Below are positions 43,679-52,383 of a stretch of 55,494 bases of DNA, piece by piece. The DNA lies in assembly GCA_910588615.1 (NCBI GenBank), contig CAJUOI010000013.1, positions 1 to 55,494 of the forward strand, given 5' to 3'. Position 1 is the first letter of the stretch, and each line of letters begins with the position of its first letter. The stretch is from an uncultured Christensenellaceae bacterium (lineage in GTDB: Bacteria > Bacillota > Clostridia > Christensenellales > Borkfalkiaceae). The notes below the pieces were generated by a model that ran no database searches, was not told the origin of the DNA, and saw only the letters and a list, made by a program, of their open reading frames with translations. A program made the position numbers and the translations under genes.

Positions 43679-43707
43679 CAAGTGAGTGTGGTAGCGCAAG
43701 TACGTTC

Positions 43708-44253
43708 TCACTCGAATTGATTTGCGATAATATCCGCCGTCAGACGGGCGAGCTTGACCGCAGACGCTTCCATGACCGCGCCCTCTTCCGCAGAAAGCAG
43801 CAGCACCGCACCGAGACAGTCGCCGTTCGACACGATGGGCACCGCCACCTGTGCCGTATAATTGTTTTCGCCGTCCTCGGTAAGCGTGAGCATTTCGCCC
43901 CCCTCCGACTTATTGGCAAGATAATTTCTACGCGTATTCATAAGGTCGGTCAGCGCGGACGACACCGTCTTGCCGATCAACGCTTTTTTGTTCGTTCCCG
44001 CAGCGCTCAGCACCGAATCCGTGTCGGTAATGGCGGCGAGATATCCGCTCTGCTCATTCAGCGACTTTGCCGTGCCCTCAGCAAAGCGTTCGATGGACGC
44101 GATGGGCGAATACTTTTTCAGCATCAGCTCGTCGCGGTCGGTAAACAGCTCCAAGGGGTCGCCCTCGCGAATGCGAAGCGTCCTCCTGATTTCTTTGGGA
44201 ATAACCACCCTTCCGAGTTCGTCGATTCTTCTTACGATTCCCGTTGCTTTCAT
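43708..44253 (-). CDS. spoVT: Stage V sporulation protein T (AbrB + GAF regulator)
   Basis: 181 residues from the ATG at 44253 with GGAGGATTTGGAAA upstream. The N-terminal ~50 residues are a SpoVT-AbrB swapped-hairpin DNA-binding domain (MKATGIVRRIDELGRVVIPK, EIRRTLRIREGDPLE). Residues ~55-181 are a GAF domain (LAAITDTDSVLSAAG, VPIVSNGDCLGAVLLLS). In Bacillus it tunes sigma-G-dependent forespore genes. Length equals the Bacillus protein (178). It lies between rsmI and yabM, where Bacillus has abrB on one side and spoVT-yabM-yabN elsewhere. Confidence 0.95.
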   Translation of the reverse strand: MKATGIVRRIDELGRVVIPKEIRRTLRIREGDPLELFTDRDELMLKKYSPIASIERFAEGTAKSLNEQSGYLAAITDTDSVLSAAGTNKKALIGKTVSSALTDLMNTRRNYLANKSEGGEMLTLTEDGENNYTAQVAVPIVSNGDCLGAVLLLSAEEGAVMEASAVKLARLTADIIANQFE

Positions 44254-44325
44254 TTTCCAAATCCTCCGTATACTGTCATTATGCGAAGTAGAAAAATTTC
44301 TATGCGGAAAAAATATCATATTTTA

Positions 44326-44354
44326 ACAAAAAAGCCTTTCCCTTGCGGAAAGGC
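44326..44354 (-). terminator. Terminator of the ricT/trmN6-rsmI side
   Basis: Stem GCCTTTCC/GGAAAGGC (44334-44341/44347-44354), loop five, followed on the minus strand by TTTTTTGTT. It lies 17 bases past the rsmI stop and separates rsmI from spoVT. Confidence 0.8.
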
Positions 44355-44371
44355 AAAATATCCAACGTATT

Positions 44372-45175
44372 TTACAAATCGAGCGTTTCTTTATAAAGCA
44401 CGCTCTTGGGTACGCCGCGGTCGCGGGCGGCAAGTTTTAACGCCTCTTTCTTGTCGTACCCCTGCCCCATATACGCCGAAACGTGCTCGCGCACGGACAG
44501 CGCATTGAGCGGATTTTCCCGTTCGGGCGCGCCCTCCACCAACAGTACGTACTCGCCGCGCTTGTCGCCCGCCAAGCCCTCTTTCAGCGTAAACGGAACG
44601 CTCTCCTCGTGGATCTTCGTTATTTCCCGAACGGCGACGGCGCGGCGATCGCCGAACACCTCGTACATACACGAGGCGTAATCGTCCACGTCCTGCGGAG
44701 CGGCATGGAACACAAGCGTCTCGCGCGAATCGCGGTAGCGTTCGAGCGCTTTTACGCGCTCCCCCCTCTTGTCGGGCAAAAAGCCCGCAAAAGTGAACCT
44801 GTCCGCGCTCAGCCCCGACAGGACGAGAGCGCACAAAAAAGCGCACGCCCCCGGTAAAACGGTAAACCGTTCGCCCGCCTCGGCAAGCCGCTTTACGACC
44901 TCTGCGCCCGGATCGGATACGACGGGCATTCCCGCGTCCGATACGACGCATACCTCCCTCCCCTCGCGGGAAAGCGCGATGATCTTTTCCGCCGCCTCGC
45001 GTTCGTTGAACTTATGGCACGGGTACAACGGCTTCTTGATGCCGTACGCCGAAAGCAGTTTGAGCGTATGGCGGGTATCTTCGCAAAAAATCGCGTCGGC
45101 GGCACGTAGCGTTTCGAGCGCGCGCAGCGTGATGTCCTTTAAGTTTCCGATCGGTGTCGCCACGAAATATATCAT
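44372..45175 (-). CDS. rsmI: 16S rRNA (cytidine(1402)-2'-O)-methyltransferase RsmI
   Basis: 267 residues. SAM-dependent methylation of the 2'-OH of C1402 in the ribosomal P site. Signatures: VATPIGNLKDITLRALETL at the N-terminus, DTRHTLKLL and VVSDAGMPVVSDPG (SAM-binding region), FAGFLPDKRGER in the middle. The start codon overlaps the trmN6 stop by 4 bases. Equivalent of Bacillus yabC, also next to yabB. Confidence 0.96.
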   Translation of the reverse strand: MIYFVATPIGNLKDITLRALETLRAADAIFCEDTRHTLKLLSAYGIKKPLYPCHKFNEREAAEKIIALSREGREVCVVSDAGMPVVSDPGAEVVKRLAEAGERFTVLPGACAFLCALVLSGLSADRFTFAGFLPDKRGERVKALERYRDSRETLVFHAAPQDVDDYASCMYEVFGDRRAVAVREITKIHEESVPFTLKEGLAGDKRGEYVLLVEGAPERENPLNALSVREHVSAYMGQGYDKKEALKLAARDRGVPKSVLYKETLDL

Positions 45176-45846
45176 ACGGTTGCCTCGTTCTTTTCATTTA
45201 CCGCCTCGGGTAAAATTTCTATCCCCGATTTGCCGCCCTTGGTGCAGGCAAGCAACATCAGATAGGGCTTCAAGCCCTTTCTGCCCGAAACGAATTGCAG
45301 TTTTTTGGGTTCCAGCCCCGCGCTCTTGCACGCGAAAACGACGTCGGCGGCGCGGTCGGCACGGTGGCACAGAACGAACCTGCCCCCGAATTTCAGACAG
45401 CGTTTGGCGCTTTGGACGAGCTCTCCGAGCGAAAGTTCCAACTCCTTTCTGCACGCCGCTTTTCGGGGATTCGCATTTTCAAAGCCGCCCTTCTCGTAAG
45501 GAGGGTTACAGAAAATCAACGAAAACGCTTCGGTATAGTCTGCGGATATCTCCTGCACGCGCACGTTTTCCACGTGAAAATCCAGCCCGTTGAGGGCAAG
45601 CGTTTCTTCGTTCAGCTCTGCGAGCTCTTTTTGCATTTCGAAAAACGTAACGCTTTCGATCCCGGTATTTTCGGCATAGAAATGCAGTCCGACGATTCCG
45701 CTGCCTGCGCAGAAGTCGGCAACCCTTTCCCCTTTTTTCGCCGTTACAAACCTGCTTAAAAGCACCGAGTCGGAAGTGAAACGGTAAAGTTCGGTATCCT
45801 GTATGATTTTTAAATTACCGACGCCGAGATCCTCAACAACTTTCAT
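45172..45846 (-). CDS. trmN6: tRNA1(Val) (adenine(37)-N6)-methyltransferase-like (TrmN6/YabB)
   Basis: 224 residues. Class I SAM methyltransferase: motif I VADFCAGSGIVGLHF, acidic residue of the second strand in VTFFEMQKELAEL, and motif IV LIFCNPPYEKGG, the NPPY of adenine-N6 methylases. The N-terminus VVEDLGVGNLKIIQDTELYR, then FTSDSVLLSRF, is typical of YabB. It probably modifies tRNA. It forms a two-gene unit with rsmI and lies downstream of the ferredoxin gene, behind a terminator. Confidence 0.92.
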   Translation of the reverse strand: MKVVEDLGVGNLKIIQDTELYRFTSDSVLLSRFVTAKKGERVADFCAGSGIVGLHFYAENTGIESVTFFEMQKELAELNEETLALNGLDFHVENVRVQEISADYTEAFSLIFCNPPYEKGGFENANPRKAACRKELELSLGELVQSAKRCLKFGGRFVLCHRADRAADVVFACKSAGLEPKKLQFVSGRKGLKPYLMLLACTKGGKSGIEILPEAVNEKNEATV

Positions 45847-45855
45847 GATTTTTAT

Positions 45856-45893
45856 ATAACGAAAAAAAGCGCGGAACTGTCCGCGCTTTTTTT
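45856..45893 (-). terminator. Terminator of the ferredoxin gene
   Basis: Stem AGCGCGGA/TCCGCGCT (45868-45875/45880-45887) extended by A/T pairs, ending in a T run on the minus strand. It may also act on the plus strand. Confidence 0.75.
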
Positions 45894-45901
45894 AAGCCGT
45901 C

Positions 45902-46069
45902 TTACTCCGCTTTGATAGCGCCCGTAGGGCAGCCGTCTTCACAAGCGCCGCAATCGATGCACACGTCGGGATCGACAACGTAAATGTCGCCCGGCGCGAT
46001 CGCTCCAACGGGACAGGTGTCCGCGCAAGCGCCGCAAGCAACGCATTCGTCCGTAATCTTGTGAGCCAT
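45902..46069 (-). CDS. 2[4Fe-4S] ferredoxin
   Basis: 55 residues, ATG with GGAGGTAACTGTT upstream. Two classical clusters: CVACGACADTCPVGAI and CIDCGACEDGCPTGAI. Clostridial-type low-potential electron carrier in the cytoplasm. It has its own promoter (46112-46140) and terminator, so it is expressed independently, yet it sits exactly between ricT and trmN6, a place held by yabA in Bacillus. RicT itself binds iron-sulfur clusters in Bacillus, so a functional tie is possible (inference). Confidence 0.95.
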   Translation of the reverse strand: MAHKITDECVACGACADTCPVGAIAPGDIYVVDPDVCIDCGACEDGCPTGAIKAE

Positions 46070-46111
46070 AACAGTTACCTCCGTAAAATCTTACCATGTA
46101 CTGGTAATTGT

Positions 46112-46140
46112 ATTATACCACAAAAAAACAAATTCGTAAA
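46112..46140 (-). promoter_or_regulatory. Promoter of the ferredoxin gene
   Basis: Minus strand: TTTACG (46140-46135), 17-base spacer, TATAAT (46117-46112). Confidence 0.6.
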
Positions 46141-46165
46141 GACTTTTCGCCAACTTTTTTATTTT

Positions 46166-47008
46166 TTAATCTTCGCCGTCGTCCTTGTCGCTTTCCGCGT
46201 TCTTCTTGAATTTCAAGTCGGAAATCGGAAAATCGCGATACACCGTCGCGCCGTCCTTTTCGATGCGCACGCGCACCGTCATCGAAAGCATATTCGTGGA
46301 GCACACCGTTCCCTTGCCTTCGGGCGTGCCCACCGTACCGCCGATCTTCGGCATCTGTTTGTACGCCTCCGCGTAATAATCGTTTTCGTACGACAAACAG
46401 CACATCAGCCGCCCGCAGAGCCCGCTCACCTTTCCGGGGTTCAGCGAAAGCCCCTGATTTTTTGCCATTTTGATGCTGACCCGACGGAAATCGGACATAC
46501 TGCCCGCACAGCAACACGCTCTGCCGCAGGGCGCGATGCCTCCCAGCAGCCGCGTTTCGTCGCGCGCACCGATTTGCCTGAGCTCGATACGCACGTGGAA
46601 AACGGACGCCAGATCCTTGACGAGCTCACGGAAATCCACTCTGCCCTCCGCCGAAAAGCTGAACGTAACCTTATTTCCGTCAAAGGAAAATTCACAGTCT
46701 ACGAGCTTCATCTGCAAATCGTGTTTTTCGATCTTTTCCTTGCAAATCCGCATTGCCTCGCCGCGCCGCTCTTCGTTGCGTCTGACCTGTGCTTCGTCCT
46801 TTTCGGTAGCAATGCGGATAATGGGCTTTAAGGGGGATACGATCGCCCCGTCATCCACATCCCGCTCGGGATCGACGACGACGGCGTATTCCAGCCCCTT
46901 AGCCGTTTCCACCACCACGCCCTGTCCCTTTTCGGGCGTAATCTTTCCCGCACTGAAATAGTAGGGCTTACAACCTTTTTTAAATTTAACCGCAACGACC
47001 TTTGCCAT
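46166..47008 (-). CDS. ricT: RicT/YaaT (PSP1 domain) protein
   Basis: 280 residues. N-terminal PSP1 domain (MAKVVAVKFKKGCKPYYFSA, KGQGVVVETAKGLEYA). Cysteine-rich centre APCGRACCCAGSMSDF and LCGRLMCCLSYENDYY. In Bacillus, RicT with RicA and RicF forms a [4Fe-4S]-containing complex that helps RNase Y mature transcripts and affects sporulation and competence. ricA and ricF are not in this window. It follows holB by 34 bases, as in Bacillus. The C-terminus is acidic (ESDKDDGED). Confidence 0.95.
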   Translation of the reverse strand: MAKVVAVKFKKGCKPYYFSAGKITPEKGQGVVVETAKGLEYAVVVDPERDVDDGAIVSPLKPIIRIATEKDEAQVRRNEERRGEAMRICKEKIEKHDLQMKLVDCEFSFDGNKVTFSFSAEGRVDFRELVKDLASVFHVRIELRQIGARDETRLLGGIAPCGRACCCAGSMSDFRRVSIKMAKNQGLSLNPGKVSGLCGRLMCCLSYENDYYAEAYKQMPKIGGTVGTPEGKGTVCSTNMLSMTVRVRIEKDGATVYRDFPISDLKFKKNAESDKDDGED

Positions 47009-47042
47009 GTATGATCACCTCTGTTTTTGTTGTTTCGGGAAT

Positions 47043-47939
47043 TTATCCCTTCCTCTCCCGTACTCTCAACGCGTAGACGTACAGGCACTGCGCAAAATTC
47101 GCGTTAAAGCCCGTTTCTCGCTCCGCCTCGGTAATAAGCTCCGCCGCATTCAGCAGCGCGCCCGCAGAGTACCGCCCCGCGCACGCCTCTATCTCCTTTC
47201 CGCCGAGCGCCGCGTACTTTCGTTGCCCCGTTCTGAATAAGAGCATATCGCGCACGGTCAGCCGAAGCGCCGCGAAAAACGCCTTTTTATCCTTTCTATC
47301 CCCCGCCATGCGGCAGGTCTCTTCGAGCGCCTCCTCTTGAAACAGGGCAAGGGCAAGACGGAAATCCTCGCCGTCGCCCACAAGCTCCTCCGCCAGAGAA
47401 TATACGCCCCCCGACGCCGCTGCCGCGCGCCGCAAGCCCTCTTCGCCCGCATGGTTGCGCTGCAATGCTTTCAGCACCGTCTCTTCCGAAAAGGGCGCGA
47501 CCGTCAGCTTGCGTACACGCGATAAAACGGTGGGAAGCACCGCGCTTTCTCCCGTCGCGCCGATCAGAAAATACACGCCCTCGGGCGGTTCTTCGACGAC
47601 CTTCAACAGCTTGTTCTGCACAAGCGCCGACGCCGCGTCGAACGCGTCGAGCACGAACAGCTTTTTATCCTCTTCCACCGGGCGCAAAGCGCTTTCGTCG
47701 ATAATCCGCGCCGCATCGTCCGCCGTAAGTTTATTGCCCTCTGCAGGCAAAACGATACAGTCGGAAAACGTCTCCGAATCGATGAGCCGCTCCGTCCGAC
47801 CGCTGCTTTGAAAAAACGCTTTTGCGCATTCCTTTAACAGCGCGCGCAGATATTTGGCGTCGGGAAATACGATAAGCGTCGCGTGCGAGGGCTCTCTCAT
47901 CGCCCGATATGCGGTTGTCGTGCGCAGCAGTTCTTTCAC
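47043..47939 (-). CDS. holB: DNA polymerase III delta' subunit (HolB)
   Basis: 298 residues from a GTG at 47939 that overlaps the upstream stop (GTGA) and has GGAGGAAGC before it. Clamp-loader subunit. Signatures: NKLTADDAARIIDESALRPV, KKLFVLDAFDAASALVQNKL, LKVVEEPPEGVYFLIGATGE and VLPTVLSRVRKL (sensor-1/SRC-like region). The N-terminal part is short and lacks both a Walker A motif and the zinc-binding Cys module seen in many delta' proteins. Order yaaO-holB-ricT as in Bacillus. Confidence 0.92.
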   Translation of the reverse strand: MKELLRTTTAYRAMREPSHATLIVFPDAKYLRALLKECAKAFFQSSGRTERLIDSETFSDCIVLPAEGNKLTADDAARIIDESALRPVEEDKKLFVLDAFDAASALVQNKLLKVVEEPPEGVYFLIGATGESAVLPTVLSRVRKLTVAPFSEETVLKALQRNHAGEEGLRRAAAASGGVYSLAEELVGDGEDFRLALALFQEEALEETCRMAGDRKDKKAFFAALRLTVRDMLLFRTGQRKYAALGGKEIEACAGRYSAGALLNAAELITEAERETGFNANFAQCLYVYALRVRERKG

Positions 47940-49159
47940 GCTTCCTCCATGAACACCGAAACCGTACCGTCTTTCAAGCCGAAGGTGTTTTCTGCCTGCG
48001 AAAGACGGCGCAACATCTCCTCCGAAAACCGTTCGCCTCTTCTCACGAGCGGCACGCACGGGGGAAATATCCCCGCGTCCGCCGCCGCCGTCCTGTCCAG
48101 CGCCTGCATGAGGGGAACGCGCTCCGTCCGTTCGGATACGACGCCCGCGCGGCAAGCTTCTTCTTCCGCTTTCCCGCGCGGCAACCCTGTCAGCAGCCGT
48201 TCGAGTTTTTTTAACTCCCCCTTCTTGGTTGCGGGGGAACAGTAAAACATCAGATAGTTCCCGTCGTTGAATTCGGGATACACGCCGTGCAATTCGAGAT
48301 ACGTCTGCGCGTTCTTCGCCTCTCTTCCGAACGGCACGACGATCTTCGTCCAATCGTCGTTCTTGATTGCTCCGACGCGCACCTTCGTCTTCTCCGCAAG
48401 ACGTTCGACGGCTTCGTTGCGCGGATACAGAATCGCTTCCTCCACGCTCTTTAAAATGGGATAGGAAGGAGAACTCGTACGGAAGAGCCCGACGCCCTCT
48501 TCGAGCGCGTCCGCCCATTCCTCGTTTGCGCTTACCGCCGCGCCCTGCGTGAGCGCGGGTAACGATTTATGTAGCCCGTCCACCCACATATCGGCATAGC
48601 GCCCCGCATACTTCTCGGTAAAATGCAGGTGCGCGCCGTGCGCGCCGTCGATAACGAGCGGCTTTTTCTGCCGCGTACAGATTTCGCGGGCGAACTCCAG
48701 ATCGGGGAAAAACCCATAATAGTCGGGGGATATCAGAAGCAGCGCGTCCGCCTGCGCGAGCGCCTCCTCCGTCTCCTCCCGCTTGGGCTGTAAAAAGATC
48801 CCGTCCTTGCGGTGTGCGGGCGTAAATACCGTTTGCAAGCCCAGAATCTCACATCCGCCGAGCACGCTTCTGTGGCTGAACGGCGGACACGCCACGCGCT
48901 TTACGCCCCGTCGTCTGAGAGCATACAGCATAGCGTGCACGCCGCAGGTGCTGCCGTCCGTCAGATAAAAAGTCTGTGCCGCGCCCAAAATACGCGCCGC
49001 CTCGCGCCGGCTCTCGGCAATGACGCCGTGCGGTGAATACAGGTTGTCCGAATAACCGAGTTCGGTAATATCTTCCCCTGCGCGCTTGTGTCCGGGGGTG
49101 TGAAAAGACACGTGCTTTTTTTGCTCTTTCAGCATTTGTCCGATGGCGCCGCGTTTCAT
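47936..49159 (-). CDS. Orn/Lys/Arg decarboxylase-family protein (YaaO-like)
   Basis: 407 residues. Fold type I PLP enzyme: SFHTPGHKRAG near the N-terminus, LTDGSTCGVHAML, VIDGAHGAHLHF (Asp contacting PLP) and the Schiff-base lysine in DGLHKSLPALTQGA. It resembles the short YaaO/SpeA-like branch, about 80-100 residues shorter than usual (~480). Substrate uncertain: arginine or lysine. It overlaps the upstream gene by 4 bases and holB by 4, so this is a tight operon. Confidence 0.88.
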   Translation of the reverse strand: MKRGAIGQMLKEQKKHVSFHTPGHKRAGEDITELGYSDNLYSPHGVIAESRREAARILGAAQTFYLTDGSTCGVHAMLYALRRRGVKRVACPPFSHRSVLGGCEILGLQTVFTPAHRKDGIFLQPKREETEEALAQADALLLISPDYYGFFPDLEFAREICTRQKKPLVIDGAHGAHLHFTEKYAGRYADMWVDGLHKSLPALTQGAAVSANEEWADALEEGVGLFRTSSPSYPILKSVEEAILYPRNEAVERLAEKTKVRVGAIKNDDWTKIVVPFGREAKNAQTYLELHGVYPEFNDGNYLMFYCSPATKKGELKKLERLLTGLPRGKAEEEACRAGVVSERTERVPLMQALDRTAAADAGIFPPCVPLVRRGERFSEEMLRRLSQAENTFGLKDGTVSVFMEEA

Positions 49160-50124
49160 TCCTGCGCCGTATTGCCGTATGCCTTTAAGAGATACGCGAT
49201 AAAATTCACCGTTTCATAGCGCAAATCGCCCTCGCGGTCGCCGTTGTCGAACAGCGTCAATACGATTTTTTCGGAGGATTTCACTTTCTCTCCCCCGACT
49301 TCGTCTTCATAAAAGAAAAGATTGCGCAAGTTCGTCAGATTCTCCATGCGAAACCCGATTTTATACACGTTTTCCTTCGTCGTTTCTTCGCCGATCAGAA
49401 CCGTCGTCTTATATTCCGCATAGGGCAGCGTGCCGTCTTCTATCTTTTCCGATACCGTCAAATAGTCCGCTTTGAGTTTAATCAGTCGCTCGCGTTCGAG
49501 CTTGACGCCCGCTTCCTTCTGCTTCGCCTTGCGGAAGCGCTTATCTTTGCCGTTACGCGCCAAAAACGCTTCGCGCGTCTTTGCTTCGTCCGGCTCTTCC
49601 CGCGTCAGACCTGCGCCGAAAAACGCCTCAAGGTAGGCTTTGCAATCGTTTAAAAAGTCTTCGGGATTGAGGAACATGCCCATTTTTTCATACTGCGTTC
49701 CCCCATCTACCAGCCCCATCGCCGCTACGTCGTCCAAGCGGGAGGAGGTCGGATTCCCGTCCTTGTCCGTCGTCTTGTAGTCGGACACGAACATAACGCG
49801 TCCTTCGCCGGCGGAACGCCGCGCCGTGAATACCGCACCGCCGTAAATTCCGCCGTCGGAAAACACCTCGGTACCCGTGTTGAGGATATCGTACGAAAAC
49901 GTGCCGTTCTTTGCGATCGTATCGCCGAACTTCGCGTAGTCCCTGCCCGTGGAAAGACCGTTATACGCATAAACCATATACGTCTGTCCGTCGGTAGCCC
50001 GCGTTGCGATCATGGTAAAAAAAAGAGCGAGCGCAAGCGCCGCCGCCGCAATGGCGGCAAGAATTTTCAGCCAATCGTACGAAAGCATGTTCGAAAGCCG
50101 TTGTTTGGTAATGCGTGCGTCCAT
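49156..50124 (-). CDS. Membrane-anchored protein of unknown function
   Basis: 322 residues, ATG after AACGGGGGCTTT. A short cytoplasmic N-terminus (~20 residues) and one membrane segment (~21-43, AAIAAAALALALFFTMIA) are followed by a ~280-residue outer domain that includes a long charged helical stretch (~190-250, KQKEAGVKLERERLIKLKAD). No known motif. It is the first gene of the operon continuing into the decarboxylase, holB and ricT genes. Confidence 0.7.
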   Translation of the reverse strand: MDARITKQRLSNMLSYDWLKILAAIAAAALALALFFTMIATRATDGQTYMVYAYNGLSTGRDYAKFGDTIAKNGTFSYDILNTGTEVFSDGGIYGGAVFTARRSAGEGRVMFVSDYKTTDKDGNPTSSRLDDVAAMGLVDGGTQYEKMGMFLNPEDFLNDCKAYLEAFFGAGLTREEPDEAKTREAFLARNGKDKRFRKAKQKEAGVKLERERLIKLKADYLTVSEKIEDGTLPYAEYKTTVLIGEETTKENVYKIGFRMENLTNLRNLFFYEDEVGGEKVKSSEKIVLTLFDNGDREGDLRYETVNFIAYLLKAYGNTAQE

Positions 50125-50204
50125 AAAGCCCCCGTTTACGTATCGTTTTTTGTTGTAAACCGTTGCGCGAATTTATTTCGCGCGTCGGCTTACAACCTTA
50201 ATCG

Positions 50205-50242
50205 TCTTACGAAACGTTCTTTCGTGCGAAAGAACGTTTTGT
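50205..50242. terminator. Hairpin downstream of lysS
   Basis: Thirteen-base-pair stem AAACGTTCTTTCG/CGAAAGAACGTTT with a 2-base loop, just after the lysS stop. T run is short. A second small hairpin CGCGAA/TTCGCG lies at ~50167-50182. Confidence 0.55.
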
Positions 50243-50245
50243 GAT

Positions 50246-51730
50246 TTACTTCTTCGGTTTCATCGTCGGGAAGAGCAGCACGTCGCGGATGCTTGCGCTG
50301 TCGGTCAACAACATAACGAGGCGGTCGACACCGAAGCCCAGCCCGCCTGTCGGCGGCATACCGTGTTCGAGCGCATCCAAAAAGTCCTCGTCCACTTCCG
50401 CGTTCGCGCCCTTCGCGCGCTTCTTTTCTGCCTGCGCGCTCATGCGGGCGCGCTGGTCAATGGGGTCGTTCAGCTCGGAAAACGCGTTGCCCAGCTCCAT
50501 GCCCATCGCGAAATATTCGAAACGTTCCGTCATAAGAGGATCGCTCGGCTTACGCTTTGCAAGCGGCGAAATCTCTACGGGATAATCATAAATAAAGGTA
50601 GGCGTTATCAACTTGTCCTCGACGTATTTATCGAAGAACGCCGCCAGGATATAACCCTTGGTGTCCTTTCCCTCTTCGAGCTCGACACCCTTTTCCTTCG
50701 CAACCGCCCTCGCCTCTTCGTCGGAAGAAATCGCGGAAAAATCGACGCTCGAATAGGTTTTTACCGCTTCCGTCATCGTCATGCGCTTCCACTGCCCGAA
50801 GTCGAGCTCCTGCCCCTGATATACGAATTTCGTCGTACCGAGGGTTTCGAGGGCGACCGTGCGATACAGATCCTCGACAAAGTTCATCACGTCGATATAG
50901 TCCCAATATGCGCGGTAAACCTCCACCGTGGTAAACTCGGGATTGTGCGAAGAGTCCATGCCCTCGTTGCGGAAAATCCTGCCCATCTCGTATACGCGTT
51001 CGAAGCCGCCGACGATCAAACGCTTTAAGTACAGCTCCGTTTCGATACGCAAATACATATCGAGGTCGAGCGCGTTGTGGTGCGTCTTAAACGGGCGCGC
51101 GTCCGCCCCGATTTCGAGCGGCAGAAGAATGGGCGTGTCCGCTTCGATAAAGCCGTGCGTATCGAGATAGCCGCGAATGGAACGGATGATCGCCGCGCGG
51201 CGGAAGAAAGTCTTGCGCACGTCCTCGTTCATAATGAGGTCGACGTGCCTGAGACGGTACTTCATGTCTACGTTCGTAAGCCCGTTGTGCTTTTCGGGCA
51301 GAGGCAAGAGCGCCTTCGACAGCATTTCGAGGTGCGTTGCGTGAATCGTAACCTCCCCCGTCTGCGTCTTGAACACGGTACCGCGGACGCCGACGATGTC
51401 GCCGATGTCGTAGTCCTTTTTATACGCGGCGTAAACGTCCTCGCCCACGTCCTGTCGGGTAATGTACAACTGAATCTGCCCGTCGCGGTCGGAGATATGG
51501 GAAAAGGACGCCTTGCCCATAATGCGGCGGGACATCAGTCTGCCCGCAACGGACACCGTCTTTCCCTCGTACGCCCCGTAATTTTCCTTGACGGCTACGG
51601 ACGACGCATCCGTCCCGTACTTCGTCTTCTGATAGGGATCGTTCCCTTCGGATACGAGCTTCTTTAACTTTTCACGGCGGACGAGCGCCTGCTCGGCAAG
51701 CTGCTCTTCCTGCGTCTTATTCTCTTCCAT
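50246..51730 (-). CDS. lysS: Lysyl-tRNA synthetase, class II
   Basis: 494 residues. N-terminal OB-fold for the anticodon (VSVAGRLMSRRIMGKASFSH). Class II motif 1 in IRGYLDTHGFIEADTPIL, motif 2 in FRNEGMDSSHNPEFTTVE, motif 3 in GGLGFGVDRLVMLLTD. A familiar loop reads LEIGADARPF instead of the common GGAxARPF; otherwise standard length and order. It starts 10 bases after the greA stop, as in other Clostridia. Confidence 0.98.
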   Translation of the reverse strand: MEENKTQEEQLAEQALVRREKLKKLVSEGNDPYQKTKYGTDASSVAVKENYGAYEGKTVSVAGRLMSRRIMGKASFSHISDRDGQIQLYITRQDVGEDVYAAYKKDYDIGDIVGVRGTVFKTQTGEVTIHATHLEMLSKALLPLPEKHNGLTNVDMKYRLRHVDLIMNEDVRKTFFRRAAIIRSIRGYLDTHGFIEADTPILLPLEIGADARPFKTHHNALDLDMYLRIETELYLKRLIVGGFERVYEMGRIFRNEGMDSSHNPEFTTVEVYRAYWDYIDVMNFVEDLYRTVALETLGTTKFVYQGQELDFGQWKRMTMTEAVKTYSSVDFSAISSDEEARAVAKEKGVELEEGKDTKGYILAAFFDKYVEDKLITPTFIYDYPVEISPLAKRKPSDPLMTERFEYFAMGMELGNAFSELNDPIDQRARMSAQAEKKRAKGANAEVDEDFLDALEHGMPPTGGLGFGVDRLVMLLTDSASIRDVLLFPTMKPKK

Positions 51731-51740
51731 GTTTTTCCTT

Positions 51741-52208
51741 TTATTCTATCTTTAAAATTTTAAGTCTGTATTCGCCGTTGGGCGCCTTCACCGTTACGGT
51801 TTCGCCCTTTTTGCGGCGCAAGAGCGCCGCGCCGACGGGGGATTCGTTGGAGATGATTCCCTTCATCGCGTCCGCCTCGGTGGTACCCATGATCGTGTAA
51901 ACCGTCCGTTCCTCCATATCTTCGTCGTAAACGGTAACGACGGAACCGATATGCACGAGCGAATTGTCCTCGGACTCCTCGATAATTTCGGCGTTGCGGA
52001 TTTTATATTCGAGCTCCGCGATCTCGCCCTCGTTCGACGCCTGCTCGTTGCGCGCCGCGTCGTACTCGGCGTTCTCGGAAAGGTCGCCGTGGCTGCGCGC
52101 TTCCTGAATGCGCTCTACGATTTCCGCACGCTTTACCTTGGTAAGGTATTCGAGCTGTTTCTTCGCCGCGTCGAACCCCTCTTTCGTCATATAAAATTTG
52201 TCTGCCAT
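51741..52208 (-). CDS. greA: Transcription elongation factor GreA
   Basis: 155 residues, AAGGGGTTATTT before the ATG. The N-terminal coiled coil holds HGDLSENAEYDAARNEQA, whose acidic tip residues stimulate RNA cleavage by backtracked polymerase. C-terminal FKBP-like domain: ISNESPVGAALLRRKKGETV. Driven by a perfect consensus promoter at 52330-52358 with a ~115-nt structured leader. Confidence 0.97.
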   Translation of the reverse strand: MADKFYMTKEGFDAAKKQLEYLTKVKRAEIVERIQEARSHGDLSENAEYDAARNEQASNEGEIAELEYKIRNAEIIEESEDNSLVHIGSVVTVYDEDMEERTVYTIMGTTEADAMKGIISNESPVGAALLRRKKGETVTVKAPNGEYRLKILKIE

Positions 52209-52329
52209 AAATAACCCCTTCGCGCCTCGGCGCTTCGTTTTTGATTTTTTTCGGGAAAAATCCGAAAAAAAGGATAAAGACGACCGTGATTCCCCTCATT
52301 CGGAACCACGGCAGTATTTATACGCCCAT

Positions 52330-52358
52330 ATTATAGCGGATTCCAAAGCATTTGTCAA
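52330..52358 (-). promoter_or_regulatory. Perfect consensus promoter of greA-lysS
   Basis: Minus strand: TTGACA (52358-52353), 17 bases, TATAAT (52335-52330). The leader holds a 10-bp hairpin CCGTGGTTCC/GGAATCACGG and a second hairpin TTTTTTTCGG/CCGAAAAAAA before the greA ribosome site. Confidence 0.8.
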
Positions 52359-52383
52359 CCACTTTCGACGCGTAATAAAACGC

